From NCBI GenBank assembly GCA_963702525.1, contig CAVPCY010000014.1, positions 124,001 to 188,000 of the forward strand: a DNA stretch of 64,000 nucleotides, in the 5' to 3' direction. Numbering within the stretch: the stretch's first letter is position 1; each line of letters begins with the position of its first letter. Below the pieces are notes generated by a model. It was not told where the DNA came from. It made no database searches and saw nothing but the letters and a program-made list of their open reading frames with translations. This DNA comes from CAVPCY01 sp963702525. Lineage in GTDB: Bacteria > Actinomycetota > Coriobacteriia > Anaerosomatales > PHET01. This document shows, piece after piece, positions 1-8,849 of the stretch. A program made the translations under genes and the position numbers.

Positions 1-1
1 T

Positions 2-1507
2 GACTTCGTTCCCGGCTCGGCGAAGGTGCATCTCGGCATGGTGCGTGAGGACTACGATCGCTTCGAGACGATCGTGGCTCCGCTCGCCGAGCAGCGCGGC
101 TACCGCTTCGAAACTACGCGGGGCTGGTTCGGCAACGTACTGAGGCGCATGCCGGTTCTGAGCGTGCCGGTATCGGACATCCCGCTTGTGGGCGCTGCGC
201 CGCGCATCGCGTCTGATGGTTCAGCGGCGATGGCGTTCGTGTCCCTCGAGATCTCGATCTTCGACTCGGTGCCCGACAGCGTTGACGTCCGCAAGGGTCA
301 CCTACGGCGAATGAAGCGGTTGAATCGGCGGAATCGCCGAATCAGCGATGCGCGCGCGGTCCTGCTTCGAGAACGTCCGATCCTCGACCTTCTACATCTG
401 TGGCTTGTCATCTGGAATCTGCCGCGCCTTCGTGCCCGCTGTTCTCGGCGCCTCATGCAGCAGGCCCGACGCTACAACGGTCAGGGCATGGCGCAAGTCA
501 CCCGTCTCGCAGGCGGTCGGACGGCCATCGTGGACCGGGAGCGGCTTGCGCCGTACGGCAGGATCTCGTTCGGCGCACTGGAGCTCAACTGTCCGAGCGA
601 CCCGTCGGTCTGGGCCATCGACGTCGCGAACGAAGATATGAGCGAGGTTCGGCCGCTGCAAGATAACGTGAAGCGTATCTTGGTCGAGTTCGACCGTGTC
701 TGCCGGCAGATCGGCGTCGGCTACTTCATCTGTGGCGGCACGTTGCTCGGATACGTGCGCCACGGCGGTTTCATCCCTTGGGATGACGACATGGATGTCG
801 CGATGCTGCGCGCCGACTACGACAAGTTCCGCGCCGAGGCAGGACCGCTCCTCGGAGAGGAGTTCTTCTTGCAGACGCGGGAATCGGATCCGAACATCCC
901 GTACCTGTTCACGAAGATCCGCCTCAACGGCACGGAGTACATCACCTCGTACAACGAGCATCGGGACTTCCACAAGGGTATCTGCCTCGACATCTTCCCG
1001 TTCGACGCCATCCCGAACGGCGATGAAGCTCAGCTCCGGTTCTACGAGCTGGCCAGGAGGCGAGCCCGCACGCACCACAAAGTCGTGAATCGCCAAGTGC
1101 CGTCGCCTATCTACGAGAAGCCTCCGCGCGATCTGGAGGAGCGCTGGTTCCGGCTGTTCGGCCGAGTGCACCGCTGGGTGTTCGGGCATATCCCGCTCGC
1201 CTGGACTCAGCGTCGGTACATCAGGCTCGTGACAAAGTACAATGGACGGGCCGAGTCGGACGGGCTCGAGTGTGTGGGGAGTTTCACACCGAGCTACACG
1301 TACATCCGCCTCGACGACCTTCTGCCCTACCGAGACGTCGAGTTCGAGGACATCACGGTGAAGGTGCCTCAGCGCCCCGAGGTGTTTCTCAAGATGCAGT
1401 ACGGCGACTACATGCGGCTTCCGCCCGTGCACCAGCGTATCGGACACGGGTTGCTGCGCTGGTCGGACATGGACGCGGAGCGAGACAACCCGACGACGGA
1501 TATGTAG
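2..1507 (+). CDS. LicD-family phosphotransferase, 5' partial, probably two LicD domains
   Basis: The reading frame is open from the window edge, so the true start lies upstream; the first in-frame start codon is GTG at 26. LicD proteins move phosphocholine or another phospho-substituent from a CDP-activated donor onto surface glycans. The complete LicD domain lies in the second half: GGTLLGYVRHGGF followed by PWDDDMDVAM, about residues 237-260 counted from 26, carries the acidic metal-binding cluster of the family. The first 90 residues (REDYDRF, then a WFGN region) look like the back half of another LicD domain, so the full protein is probably a tandem. The downstream cytidylyltransferase could supply its CDP donor. 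The family is secure; the transferred group is not known. Confidence 0.85.
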   Translation, partial: DFVPGSAKVHLGMVREDYDRFETIVAPLAEQRGYRFETTRGWFGNVLRRMPVLSVPVSDIPLVGAAPRIASDGSAAMAFVSLEISIFDSVPDSVDVRKGHLRRMKRLNRRNRRISDARAVLLRERPILDLLHLWLVIWNLPRLRARCSRRLMQQARRYNGQGMAQVTRLAGGRTAIVDRERLAPYGRISFGALELNCPSDPSVWAIDVANEDMSEVRPLQDNVKRILVEFDRVCRQIGVGYFICGGTLLGYVRHGGFIPWDDDMDVAMLRADYDKFRAEAGPLLGEEFFLQTRESDPNIPYLFTKIRLNGTEYITSYNEHRDFHKGICLDIFPFDAIPNGDEAQLRFYELARRRARTHHKVVNRQVPSPIYEKPPRDLEERWFRLFGRVHRWVFGHIPLAWTQRRYIRLVTKYNGRAESDGLECVGSFTPSYTYIRLDDLLPYRDVEFEDITVKVPQRPEVFLKMQYGDYMRLPPVHQRIGHGLLRWSDMDAERDNPTTDM

Positions 1508-1536
1508 ATCTGCGAGGACCTGGGAGCGAACACAGC

Positions 1537-2235
1537 GTGAACATCGTGCTACTGATGATGGGCGGCACGGGAGTGCGCTACGGCGCCGACATCCCGAAGC
1601 AGTACATCCTCGTCCAGAGGAAGCCCGTCTTCTCCTACATCATGTCGAAGTACAACTCCATAGAGAAGATCGACAAGATCGTCATCGTCTCTCACGAGGC
1701 GTGGATCGAGTACGTGGAGGAATGGGCGACCAAGCTCGGCATCGGCAAGCTCCACAAGATCGTCGCCGGCGGTTCGACTCGTTCCGAGTCGGTGAAGAAC
1801 GGACTCGAGGCGGCGAGCGATATCGCGTCTGCGCGTGACGTCATCCTCATCCACGATGCGACCCACCCCTATGTCGATCTCGACGGCACTTTGGAGGTCA
1901 TCGAAGAGGTCAAGCGGGTCGGAGGGGCCACCCTCGGGGCGGCTCAGTACGACACGATGTACCGGATGGATGGCGACAGCATGATTGCCGAGGTCATTCC
2001 TCGCGAGGAGATCGTCTCTGGAGCCTCGCCAGAGGCCTTCAGGTTCAAGACCCTCTACGACATCTACCGGGCCGCACCACTGGCGGAACTCGAACGAATG
2101 ACGTCTGCGGGGGCGATCGCACTGGCGCACGACATTCCGATGTCGGTCGTGATCACCAACATGATCAACCTCAAGATCACGTACGAGCGTGACATGGAAG
2201 CCTTCGAGCGCCTCTTCGACGGATACTTCTTCTGA
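1537..2235 (+). CDS. IspD/TarI-family cytidylyltransferase (CDP-alditol synthase candidate)
   Basis: A 232-residue nucleotidyltransferase that should couple CTP to a phosphorylated alcohol. GTG at 1537 is chosen because the protein then begins directly with the nucleotide-binding loop, MMGGTGVRYG followed by PKQY. GGSTRSESVKNGL, IHDATHPYV and TNMINLKIT are the later IspD/TarI signature regions. IspD makes CDP-methylerythritol, while TarI/Bcs1-type relatives make CDP-ribitol for teichoic acids or capsules. The flanking LicD, sugar-phosphate dehydrogenase and glycosyltransferases favour the polymer role over isoprenoid synthesis. It overlaps the next gene by one base (TGATG). The substrate is inferred from neighbours, with galactitol phosphate the best guess. 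Confidence 0.83.
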   Translation: MNIVLLMMGGTGVRYGADIPKQYILVQRKPVFSYIMSKYNSIEKIDKIVIVSHEAWIEYVEEWATKLGIGKLHKIVAGGSTRSESVKNGLEAASDIASARDVILIHDATHPYVDLDGTLEVIEEVKRVGGATLGAAQYDTMYRMDGDSMIAEVIPREEIVSGASPEAFRFKTLYDIYRAAPLAELERMTSAGAIALAHDIPMSVVITNMINLKITYERDMEAFERLFDGYFF

Positions 2236-3308
2236 TGGAGCGCATGAAAGCGGGAGTCGTTGTTGCGCCGGGCGATATTCGGGTCTCGGAGTTGGACCGG
2301 CCGGCCCCGGGCCCTGGCGACGTGCTCGTGCGAGTCGCGCTCACGGGCATCTGCGGCTCGGATGTCCCACGCGTACTGGGCGACGCATCCCACTTCTACC
2401 CCAACGTGCTCGGTCACGAGTTCTCGGGGACGGTAGAAGCGGTCGGAGACGAGGTCACGTCCGTAGCTCCCGGGGACCGGGTGGCTGGCGTGCCGCTCGT
2501 ACCCTGCCTCGAATGCGAGGACTGTCGAAGCGGCAACTACGCGCTATGCAAGCACTACAGCTTCGTGGGTTCTCGGCAGTTCGGCGCTTTCGCGGAGTTC
2601 GTAGTGCTTCCGGCACGCAATGTCGTCAGGTTCGACGCCGAGGTGCCGTTCGACCGCGGCGTGTTCTTCGAGCCGTCAACGGTAGCGGTCCACGCGCTGC
2701 TCCTCGCCGTGCACGACGCGGATCGCTTCCCTGCGGGCTCGACCGTGGCGGTCGTGGGAAGCGGAACGATCGGCATCCTGCTTGGACAGTGGGCCCGGAT
2801 CTGGGGTGCAGAGACGGTCGTGATCGTCGGCAGGCGCGAAGCGCGCCTGCAGGCTGCGCGCAGCGTCGGGATCGAGCACGCGCTCGACTCAACGGCAGGT
2901 GACTTCAAGGAGAGGCTCGCAGGTATCGTCGGCGACCGCGGCTTCGACTTCGTCTTCGAATGCGCTGGAAGCGGCGACACGATCAAGCTGTCGATCGGAC
3001 TCGCCGGCAGCCGTGCGACGGTATGCTTCGTCGGCACGCCGAAAGACGAGATCACGTTCTCGGTGAGCGAGTGGGAGCTGATCAACCGCAACGAGCTCTG
3101 GCTCACTGGCTCCTGGATGTCGTACAGCGCTCCATTCCCCGGCAGGGAGTGGTCGCTTACGGCCGAGCACTTCTCGGCCGGCGATCTGGGAGTCACGGCC
3201 GAGATGATCGATACGGTGTATCCGCTCGATCGCATCGCCGATGCATTCGCGCGGTTCGCCGGTGCGGATCGCCCTATCGGCAAGATCCTGGTCGACAGTA
3301 GGGGCTAG
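2235..3308 (+). CDS. Zinc-dependent sugar-alcohol-phosphate dehydrogenase, GatD-like
   Basis: A 357-residue medium-chain dehydrogenase. GICGSDVPRV and GHEFSG hold the catalytic zinc ligands, and CLECEDCRSGNYALC is the four-cysteine structural zinc loop. VVGSGTIGILLGQ is the Rossmann nucleotide-binding motif. From memory the N-terminal half resembles galactitol-1-phosphate 5-dehydrogenase (GatD), including the FIGSR-like FVGSR stretch. GatD interconverts galactitol-1-phosphate and tagatose-6-phosphate; TarJ, in the same superfamily, reduces ribulose-5-phosphate beside TarI. No galactitol PTS genes are nearby, and the gene is coupled to a cytidylyltransferase, so a biosynthetic reductase is more likely than galactitol breakdown. 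The exact substrate is inferred. Confidence 0.82.
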   Translation: MERMKAGVVVAPGDIRVSELDRPAPGPGDVLVRVALTGICGSDVPRVLGDASHFYPNVLGHEFSGTVEAVGDEVTSVAPGDRVAGVPLVPCLECEDCRSGNYALCKHYSFVGSRQFGAFAEFVVLPARNVVRFDAEVPFDRGVFFEPSTVAVHALLLAVHDADRFPAGSTVAVVGSGTIGILLGQWARIWGAETVVIVGRREARLQAARSVGIEHALDSTAGDFKERLAGIVGDRGFDFVFECAGSGDTIKLSIGLAGSRATVCFVGTPKDEITFSVSEWELINRNELWLTGSWMSYSAPFPGREWSLTAEHFSAGDLGVTAEMIDTVYPLDRIADAFARFAGADRPIGKILVDSRG

Positions 3309-3385
3309 CAAGAGGGCCTGCGCCGGCAAACCATCAGGGGTCGGCGACCGCCCGTGGGCGCGACGAGAGGGAATCGGGAGAGCAC

Positions 3386-4735
3386 GTGCACATCCTCCAG
3401 CGGATTGCGAACGAGAACAAGCAGGGCCGCCACGCCGGCGTCTACTCATGTTGCTCGGCGAACGGCGACGTCATCAAGGCTGTCCTGCTCAAGTCCAAGC
3501 GCCACGACACGATCGCCTTGATCGAGTCGACATCGAATCAGGTCAACCAGTTCGGCGGCTACACGAACATGACGCCGGCGGGCTTCAGGGACTTCGTGCT
3601 CGAGCTCGCGCAGGAAACCGGCATCGACCACAGGCTCATCATCCTCGGCGGCGACCATCTTGGGCCGTTGCCGTGGGCTGACCGGTCGGCGACTGATGCG
3701 ATGGCCAACGCCGAGGAGCTCGTGCGTGCATGCGTGCTCGCGGGCTACTCGAAGATCCATCTCGATACGAGCATGCGACTGGGCGACGATGATTGCGCCG
3801 TGCCCCTGGAGACCGCGACGTGCGCGGCCCGCGGTGCGCGCCTCTGCGCGGTCGCTGAAGAGGCCTTCGCCGAACTCGCGGCGGCGAACCCTGAGGCCGA
3901 GCCGCCCATCTACATCGTCGGCAGCGAGGTGCCGGTTCCCGGTGGTACATACGACCAAGTCGAATGCCCTGTCACGCGCCCCGAGGACTGCCTCGAGACC
4001 ATCGAGGTCTTCCGGTCGGCCTTCCGTGATCAGGGCCTCGCCGACGTGCTCCCGCGCGTCATCGGACTCGTTGTGCAGCTCGGGGTGGAATTCGCCGAGC
4101 GACACCTCGACGAGTACGACCGTACGAGGACGGCCGACCTTGTCGCCGGTATGAGGAAGAGCCAGATCGTTCTCGAAGGCCACTCGACGGACTACCAGAC
4201 GCCAGAGAACCTGCGTCGCATGTGCGAGGACGGCGTTGCAATCCTCAAGGTCGGTCCTGCGCTCACGTTCGCACTGCGCGAAGCCCTCTTCGCGCTCGAG
4301 ATCATCGAGCGCGAGGTCTACGCCAAGCAACCCGAGCGGTGGTCGAACTTCCGAGAGACGCTCGATGCGGTCATGGTGGCCCACGATCGGGACTGGCGAA
4401 GCTACTACACCGGGGATGATGAGCACGTTCGAATCTCACGCGCCTACAGCTACTACGACCGGAGCCGCTACTACCTGCCCCATGCCGACGTACGAGCCTC
4501 GCACGAGCGGCTCATCGACAATCTGAGCGGCAACATCATCCCGTTGTGCGTCTTGAGCCTCTATCTGCCCAAACAGTTCATCCGCATCCGCGGAGGGGAA
4601 CTCCCAAACGAGCCCGAGGCCATCATCCTCGACAAGATCGGCGATCAGATCGACGACTACCTGGCGGCGACCAGCCAGAACGGTATGCCCGAAGGCTACG
4701 ATCACTTCCGGTCGTCGACAAGGGGCGTTTCGTGA
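3386..4735 (+). CDS. GatZ/KbaZ/AgaZ-family protein (tagatose-bisphosphate aldolase accessory or 4-epimerase type)
   Basis: A 449-residue protein recognisable by GGDHLGPLPW, KIHLDTSMR, VGSEVPVPGG, EGHSTDYQTP and ILKVGPALTFALREAL, all hallmark segments of GatZ/KbaZ. Starting at GTG 3386 gives the family-typical opening and has a GGGAG upstream. In enterobacteria GatZ supports the aldolase GatY. No GatY/KbaY partner is seen here. As I recall, some family members have been reported to act as fructose-6-phosphate 4-epimerases, giving tagatose-6-phosphate; that activity would suit this gene order but is an inference for this protein. The following glycosyltransferase starts inside its stop codon, so the genes are translationally coupled. 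Confidence 0.83.
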   Translation: MHILQRIANENKQGRHAGVYSCCSANGDVIKAVLLKSKRHDTIALIESTSNQVNQFGGYTNMTPAGFRDFVLELAQETGIDHRLIILGGDHLGPLPWADRSATDAMANAEELVRACVLAGYSKIHLDTSMRLGDDDCAVPLETATCAARGARLCAVAEEAFAELAAANPEAEPPIYIVGSEVPVPGGTYDQVECPVTRPEDCLETIEVFRSAFRDQGLADVLPRVIGLVVQLGVEFAERHLDEYDRTRTADLVAGMRKSQIVLEGHSTDYQTPENLRRMCEDGVAILKVGPALTFALREALFALEIIEREVYAKQPERWSNFRETLDAVMVAHDRDWRSYYTGDDEHVRISRAYSYYDRSRYYLPHADVRASHERLIDNLSGNIIPLCVLSLYLPKQFIRIRGGELPNEPEAIILDKIGDQIDDYLAATSQNGMPEGYDHFRSSTRGVS

Positions 4736-6625
4736 AGGACGTTTCCATAGTCATTCCGGTTTGGAACGCGCTGGAGCTTCTGCCGATATGCTTTGACTCA
4801 ATAGTCGGGCAGACGCTGGACCACAGCCGGATCGAGGTCATCGTGGTCGATGACGGATCGACCGACGGGTCGGGTGATCTCTGCGACGAGTATGCCCGGA
4901 ACCACCCGATGTTCAGGGTCTATCACCAAGAGAACACCGGGAGTCCGGCGGCGCCCCGAAACCGCGGCATCGGAGTCGCGACTGGTGAGTTCGTCTTCTT
5001 CTGTGACAACGATGACTACTTTGGCCCCGAGGCCCTCGAGCGGATGGTTACCCACGCGCGGGCGTGGGAGTCCGATGTGCTTCTGGTCAAGATGGGCCAG
5101 TCCGGCGGAAGAGACATTCCGACCAGGGTCTTCGAGCAAGAACTACCGAAGGCAGACCTGTACGCGTCGGCGGTAACGACGACCCTGGGGCCGTGGAAGC
5201 TCTTTCGTCGCAGCTTCATCGTCGATCACGGAATCCGGTTTCCTGAGGACTGCTCGTTCGACGACTCTGTGTTCACGCTGCATGCGATGTTGCTTGCGAG
5301 CACCATCTCGGTCGCGAACGACTACGACTACTACTACTGGGTGTTGCGGGCGGATGGCGGCAACATCTCAACAGGCAGCACCGAGTCCTTGTGGCACAAG
5401 ATGGACCGACGTTTCCTTGGGCTGGAGCGGCTCTTCGCGCTCGTCGACGATCTGGCGAACCGTGAAGATGCCGAACTGACCCTTCTGCCGAAGCTCATAG
5501 GGGAGCCGCTCCCGGCAACCGTTCGTCTCCTGCCGAGGTACGAGAAGGACGAAGCCGACTCATGGGCAGACAAGTATCGCGCGCTGCTTCGACCGCACTA
5601 CTCACCCAGAGTCGCCGACGTGCTCAGGTTTGACGTGCACCTCATGTACGACGTGCTACTGCAGACCGATGACTCCGAGGGCCTCTGCAGCATGATCAAG
5701 ACGATGCCCGGGGTGCCCGAGAACCTTCGCTTCTTCGAGGAAGACGGGAAGGTCCTGTGTGAGCATCTGACCGATGCGGCGCACCCTGTCTTGGTGCGTA
5801 CCGAGATCGGCCCTGTAACGCTTCAATCCATTCTGACCATCAAGAACACTCTGGTCTCGGCCTCGTGGACCCATGGTGCGCTGACTCTGGAGGGTGAGCT
5901 GACGCTTCAGTCGGGCCACTCGTGTGTTGGTGCCGACTTGGGTATTCGAATGCAGAACCACCTTGCCAGAGATCGTAGGTATTCCGTGCTCGTGAGCGTG
6001 AGTGAGGCGCGTGAGCAGGCGTTGGCAGGCGGACGCATCATCGCCACCACGCTCGTGATGGCGAAGCACAGTCTCGCGGGACATGCTGGAAGCCATGTCC
6101 CTCGAGACCAGCCGGTCGCAAACACAAGCCGGCTACTCAGCGGTGGGACTTCGAACTGCTCATCTCCGCTGACGGCCGCGCCCGCAGCATGCGCATCGGC
6201 GCGGACAGAAGGCGCGGGGTCTTCAACAGCTTCGTCGAAGGAGCAATGGCGGCTCAGACGAGCCTGTTTCTCCCGGATGAGACTGGGATGAAGAACCTGA
6301 GCCTGTGGGAGGTCACCGACGAGACCGATCTCTCTCGATTTCGCATCCGGAAGAACCGTCCGGCCGCCAACACTGCGCTCTTGAGGTTGCTCGCGAACAA
6401 CGACTATCAGACGGCCTACTCCGTTGCCAAGGAGATCGAGGACGGCCGGTTCAGTTCAGCGGCGGAGCACGGGGCCGGCGACGGCGGGAACTCCCTTTCT
6501 GGCGTGAAGGCCCTTGTGCTGTCGTGGTTCCGCCAGGGCAAAGGCCGCCGGCGTCGCAAAGCGAAGCTTGGGGACAACAAGAGCCGGCGGGAATGAGGTT
6601 GTTCCGCAAGATGGTCCTCGGCTGA
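4732..6625 (+). CDS. Family-2 glycosyltransferase, TarS/TarP-like, frameshifted
   Basis: GTG 4732 overlaps the previous stop as GTGA. The N-terminal GT-A domain has VSIVIPVWN, the VDDGSTDGSG nucleotide-binding acidic motif (about residue 39) and the metal-binding DNDDY (about residue 92). GPWKLFRR and FPEDCSFDD follow, as in wall-teichoic-acid glycosyltransferases. A long C-terminal beta-rich part parallels the next gene. The frame breaks between about 6050 and 6140, where it continues as RWDFELL then MRIGADRRRGVFNSF. It breaks again near 6580, ending as PAGMRLF before the stop at 6625. Alignment with the paralogue downstream is what reveals both breaks. Likely role: adding a sugar to a polyol-phosphate polymer. 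The sugar is unknown. Confidence 0.8.
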
Positions 6626-6690
6626 CGGGTGGGCAGGAGTCTCGATCTGCTGTCGGCGGAGAGATCGCGTAGGGCCCTGGATATGAGAGA

Positions 6691-8783
6691 GTGATCACGC
6701 TGCTGGATGTGTCAATCATCATGCCCGTCTACAACGCGGGCGCGTATCTGACGAGGGCGCTGGATTCGATCGTGGCCCAGACTTTCGACCACGCGAAGAT
6801 GGAACTCATCGTGATTGACGATGGCTCCACGGATGGCTCCGGCGAGGCGCTGGATTGCTACGCCGAACTCCATTCGTTCATGAAGGTCATCCACCAGAGG
6901 AACTCAGGTACCCCGGCGGCTCCCAGGAATCGGGGACTCGGGGCCGCGCAGGGCGAATATGTCTTCTTCTGCGACAGCGACGACTACTTGGGCGAAGAAG
7001 CGGTGGAGCGGATGCTCGCGCATGCGCGTGAGTGGAACTCGGACGTGCTGCTGGCGAAGCTGGTCGGGGTCGGAGGACGCAAGGCACCCGGGTCGATGTT
7101 CCACGAGAATCAGCCGAACGCTGACCTGTACACCTCGCGGGTAACATGGACGCTGGGGCCGTGGAAGCTGTTCAGGCGGTCCATGCTCGAGGAGTTCAAC
7201 ATGCGTTTCCCCGAGGACAGCCTGTCTGAAGACATCCCCTTTGTCCTCAACGCCTACTTCCATGCCGAGGTCATCTCGGTCGCCGCGGACTACGACTATT
7301 ACTTCTACGCTCATCGCGACGACGGGCAGAACCTCACGCTCACGTCGACTATGAGAAAGATCGAACTCCGTGTGCGTGGCGTCGAGCGCGTCTTCGACTT
7401 GATTGAGCGCTTCTCGGATGACGAACGAAGAGACCCGGTCCTGATGTTGCGTCTGTTCAGAGACGAGGTCGCTGGAGCGCTGGCACTGGTACCCTCGTGC
7501 CCGCCCGAGGACCAGGACCGTTGGTTTCAGAGGATTCGCGATTGCGTACTGCCGTTCTACAACCCTGGCAGCTCGAACAAGCTGCCCATGGAGACGCACC
7601 TGCTGCTCAACGCGATGGCGCAGAACAGCCTTCAGCTGGTTGCCGAGATCGTCGAGCTCGGACCGGATGTGATGGCACACGTGGAGCTGAGTAGCGAGGA
7701 GCGGCGTACGTATTGCACGTACACCTCGTCCGCCGAGCCCGCCCTATCCGTAGCCGCCGATGTGACCGATCTGCTGCCCGTCATCGACTACGTCCTTAAG
7801 GGCATCGACTGGGGCGCGCGCGAGCTCTCGCTGAGCGGGACCCTGACCGTGGCAGGGATGCTAGAGGGTGTGCCGTCCGTGAGCTTGGCTGTTCAGAACC
7901 ACCCGAGGGACGCAGAGTGTTTCAGTTTCCCCGTTCAGATCACTCCGCGTCCGACAACCGCCATATCCGGCAAGGGCATGCCGACACGCGAGTTCGAATG
8001 GGAAGGCGTCGCCGACCTCACCGCTCTTCGCGCACCCGGGTTCCCAAGCGACCTCCCGATGGCCGAAGCTCTCACGGTGAGTGGACCTGAGAGCCTATCG
8101 GCCACCACCCCAGCAATCGGCGCGGCTTCCTCGGAGAGGTGGGACTTCTACCTGGCTGTGACGGTACAGGACGCCACCCGCAGGGTCCGTCTCGGCGCGA
8201 ACAGGGATGAGGGGGTCTTCCAATCGTTTTTCGGACAGTCTGCCGACGCGGGCTCCAGGCTGTTCTCTCCGTACGAGACCGGCTATCGCAACTTCAGCCT
8301 CCTCGAGATGGATGCAGACACCGCATTCTCTCAGCTCGGTACGAAGCCGTTCGAGCTGAACTGGTCCGACCGGAGGAAGGCGCGCTTGCGCCTCAGGGGT
8401 GAGCTGGGGGACAAGAAGCGCCCGCCAGGCATGAGGCTGTTCGTAGTCCTTCGTCGGGCTGACCATGGTCCGGCGGAAGAAGGCAATCTGGTCAGGAGCG
8501 GCGCCGCGGCGGGAAGCCAGTGTGCCTCGTGCCTGTGAAGACGAAAGGGAACGGTTTCGAAGCCACTCTGGCCGTCGGAATGGTGAACGGCCAAGAGCCG
8601 CTGGCGCCGGGGGACTGGGAGGTTCTCGTCGTGGCCGAGGTGGGCACTCTCTACTCCCGCCTGCACAACGAGATCATCCTTCCTGAGGTCAAGCACGCTC
8701 GGTACCGAAGGAGGTTCGGCTTCTACAACCTGACGATCGACGGGACGTCGTCCCCCGTGCTGCGGGTACGCAAGACCCTCTAG
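6691..8783 (+). CDS. Family-2 glycosyltransferase, TarS/TarP-like paralogue, frameshifted near its end
   Basis: This is a close paralogue of the gene before it, sharing gene order, domain plan and motifs. It has VSIIMPVYN, DDGSTDGSG (about residue 43), DSDDY (about residue 94), GPWKLFRR and a C-terminal region with RWDFYLAVTV, GVFQSFF and PPGMRLF. Start GTG 6691 follows GAGAGA. The continuous frame stops at 8538, but family-like sequence resumes in another frame from about 8520 (VPVKTKGNGFEATLAVG) to 8783, so one indel near 8460-8530 is likely. TarS and TarP glycosylate wall teichoic acid and carry trimerising C-terminal domains; the tail here may be the equivalent. Two paralogues suggest two linkages or two sugars on one backbone. 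Confidence 0.82.
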
Positions 8784-8849
8784 AGAGCCTCGGCCCGAGG
8801 ATCCGCTGAGTAACCTGCGAAGCCGCTGTCGGACGGATTCGGCGCCCCG

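Noticed and set aside
392..1447. A 351-codon minus-strand open frame opposite the LicD gene
   Set aside because: No recognisable domain and it is fully covered by the LicD coding sequence.
1537..2235. Assignment of the cytidylyltransferase as ispD of the isoprenoid pathway
   Set aside because: No ispF or other isoprenoid gene is near, and the coupled neighbours are polymer and polyol-phosphate genes.
8788..8800. CCTCGGCCCGAGG as a bidirectional terminator between convergent genes
   Set aside because: The stem is only six pairs with a one-base loop and no T-run; too weak to call.
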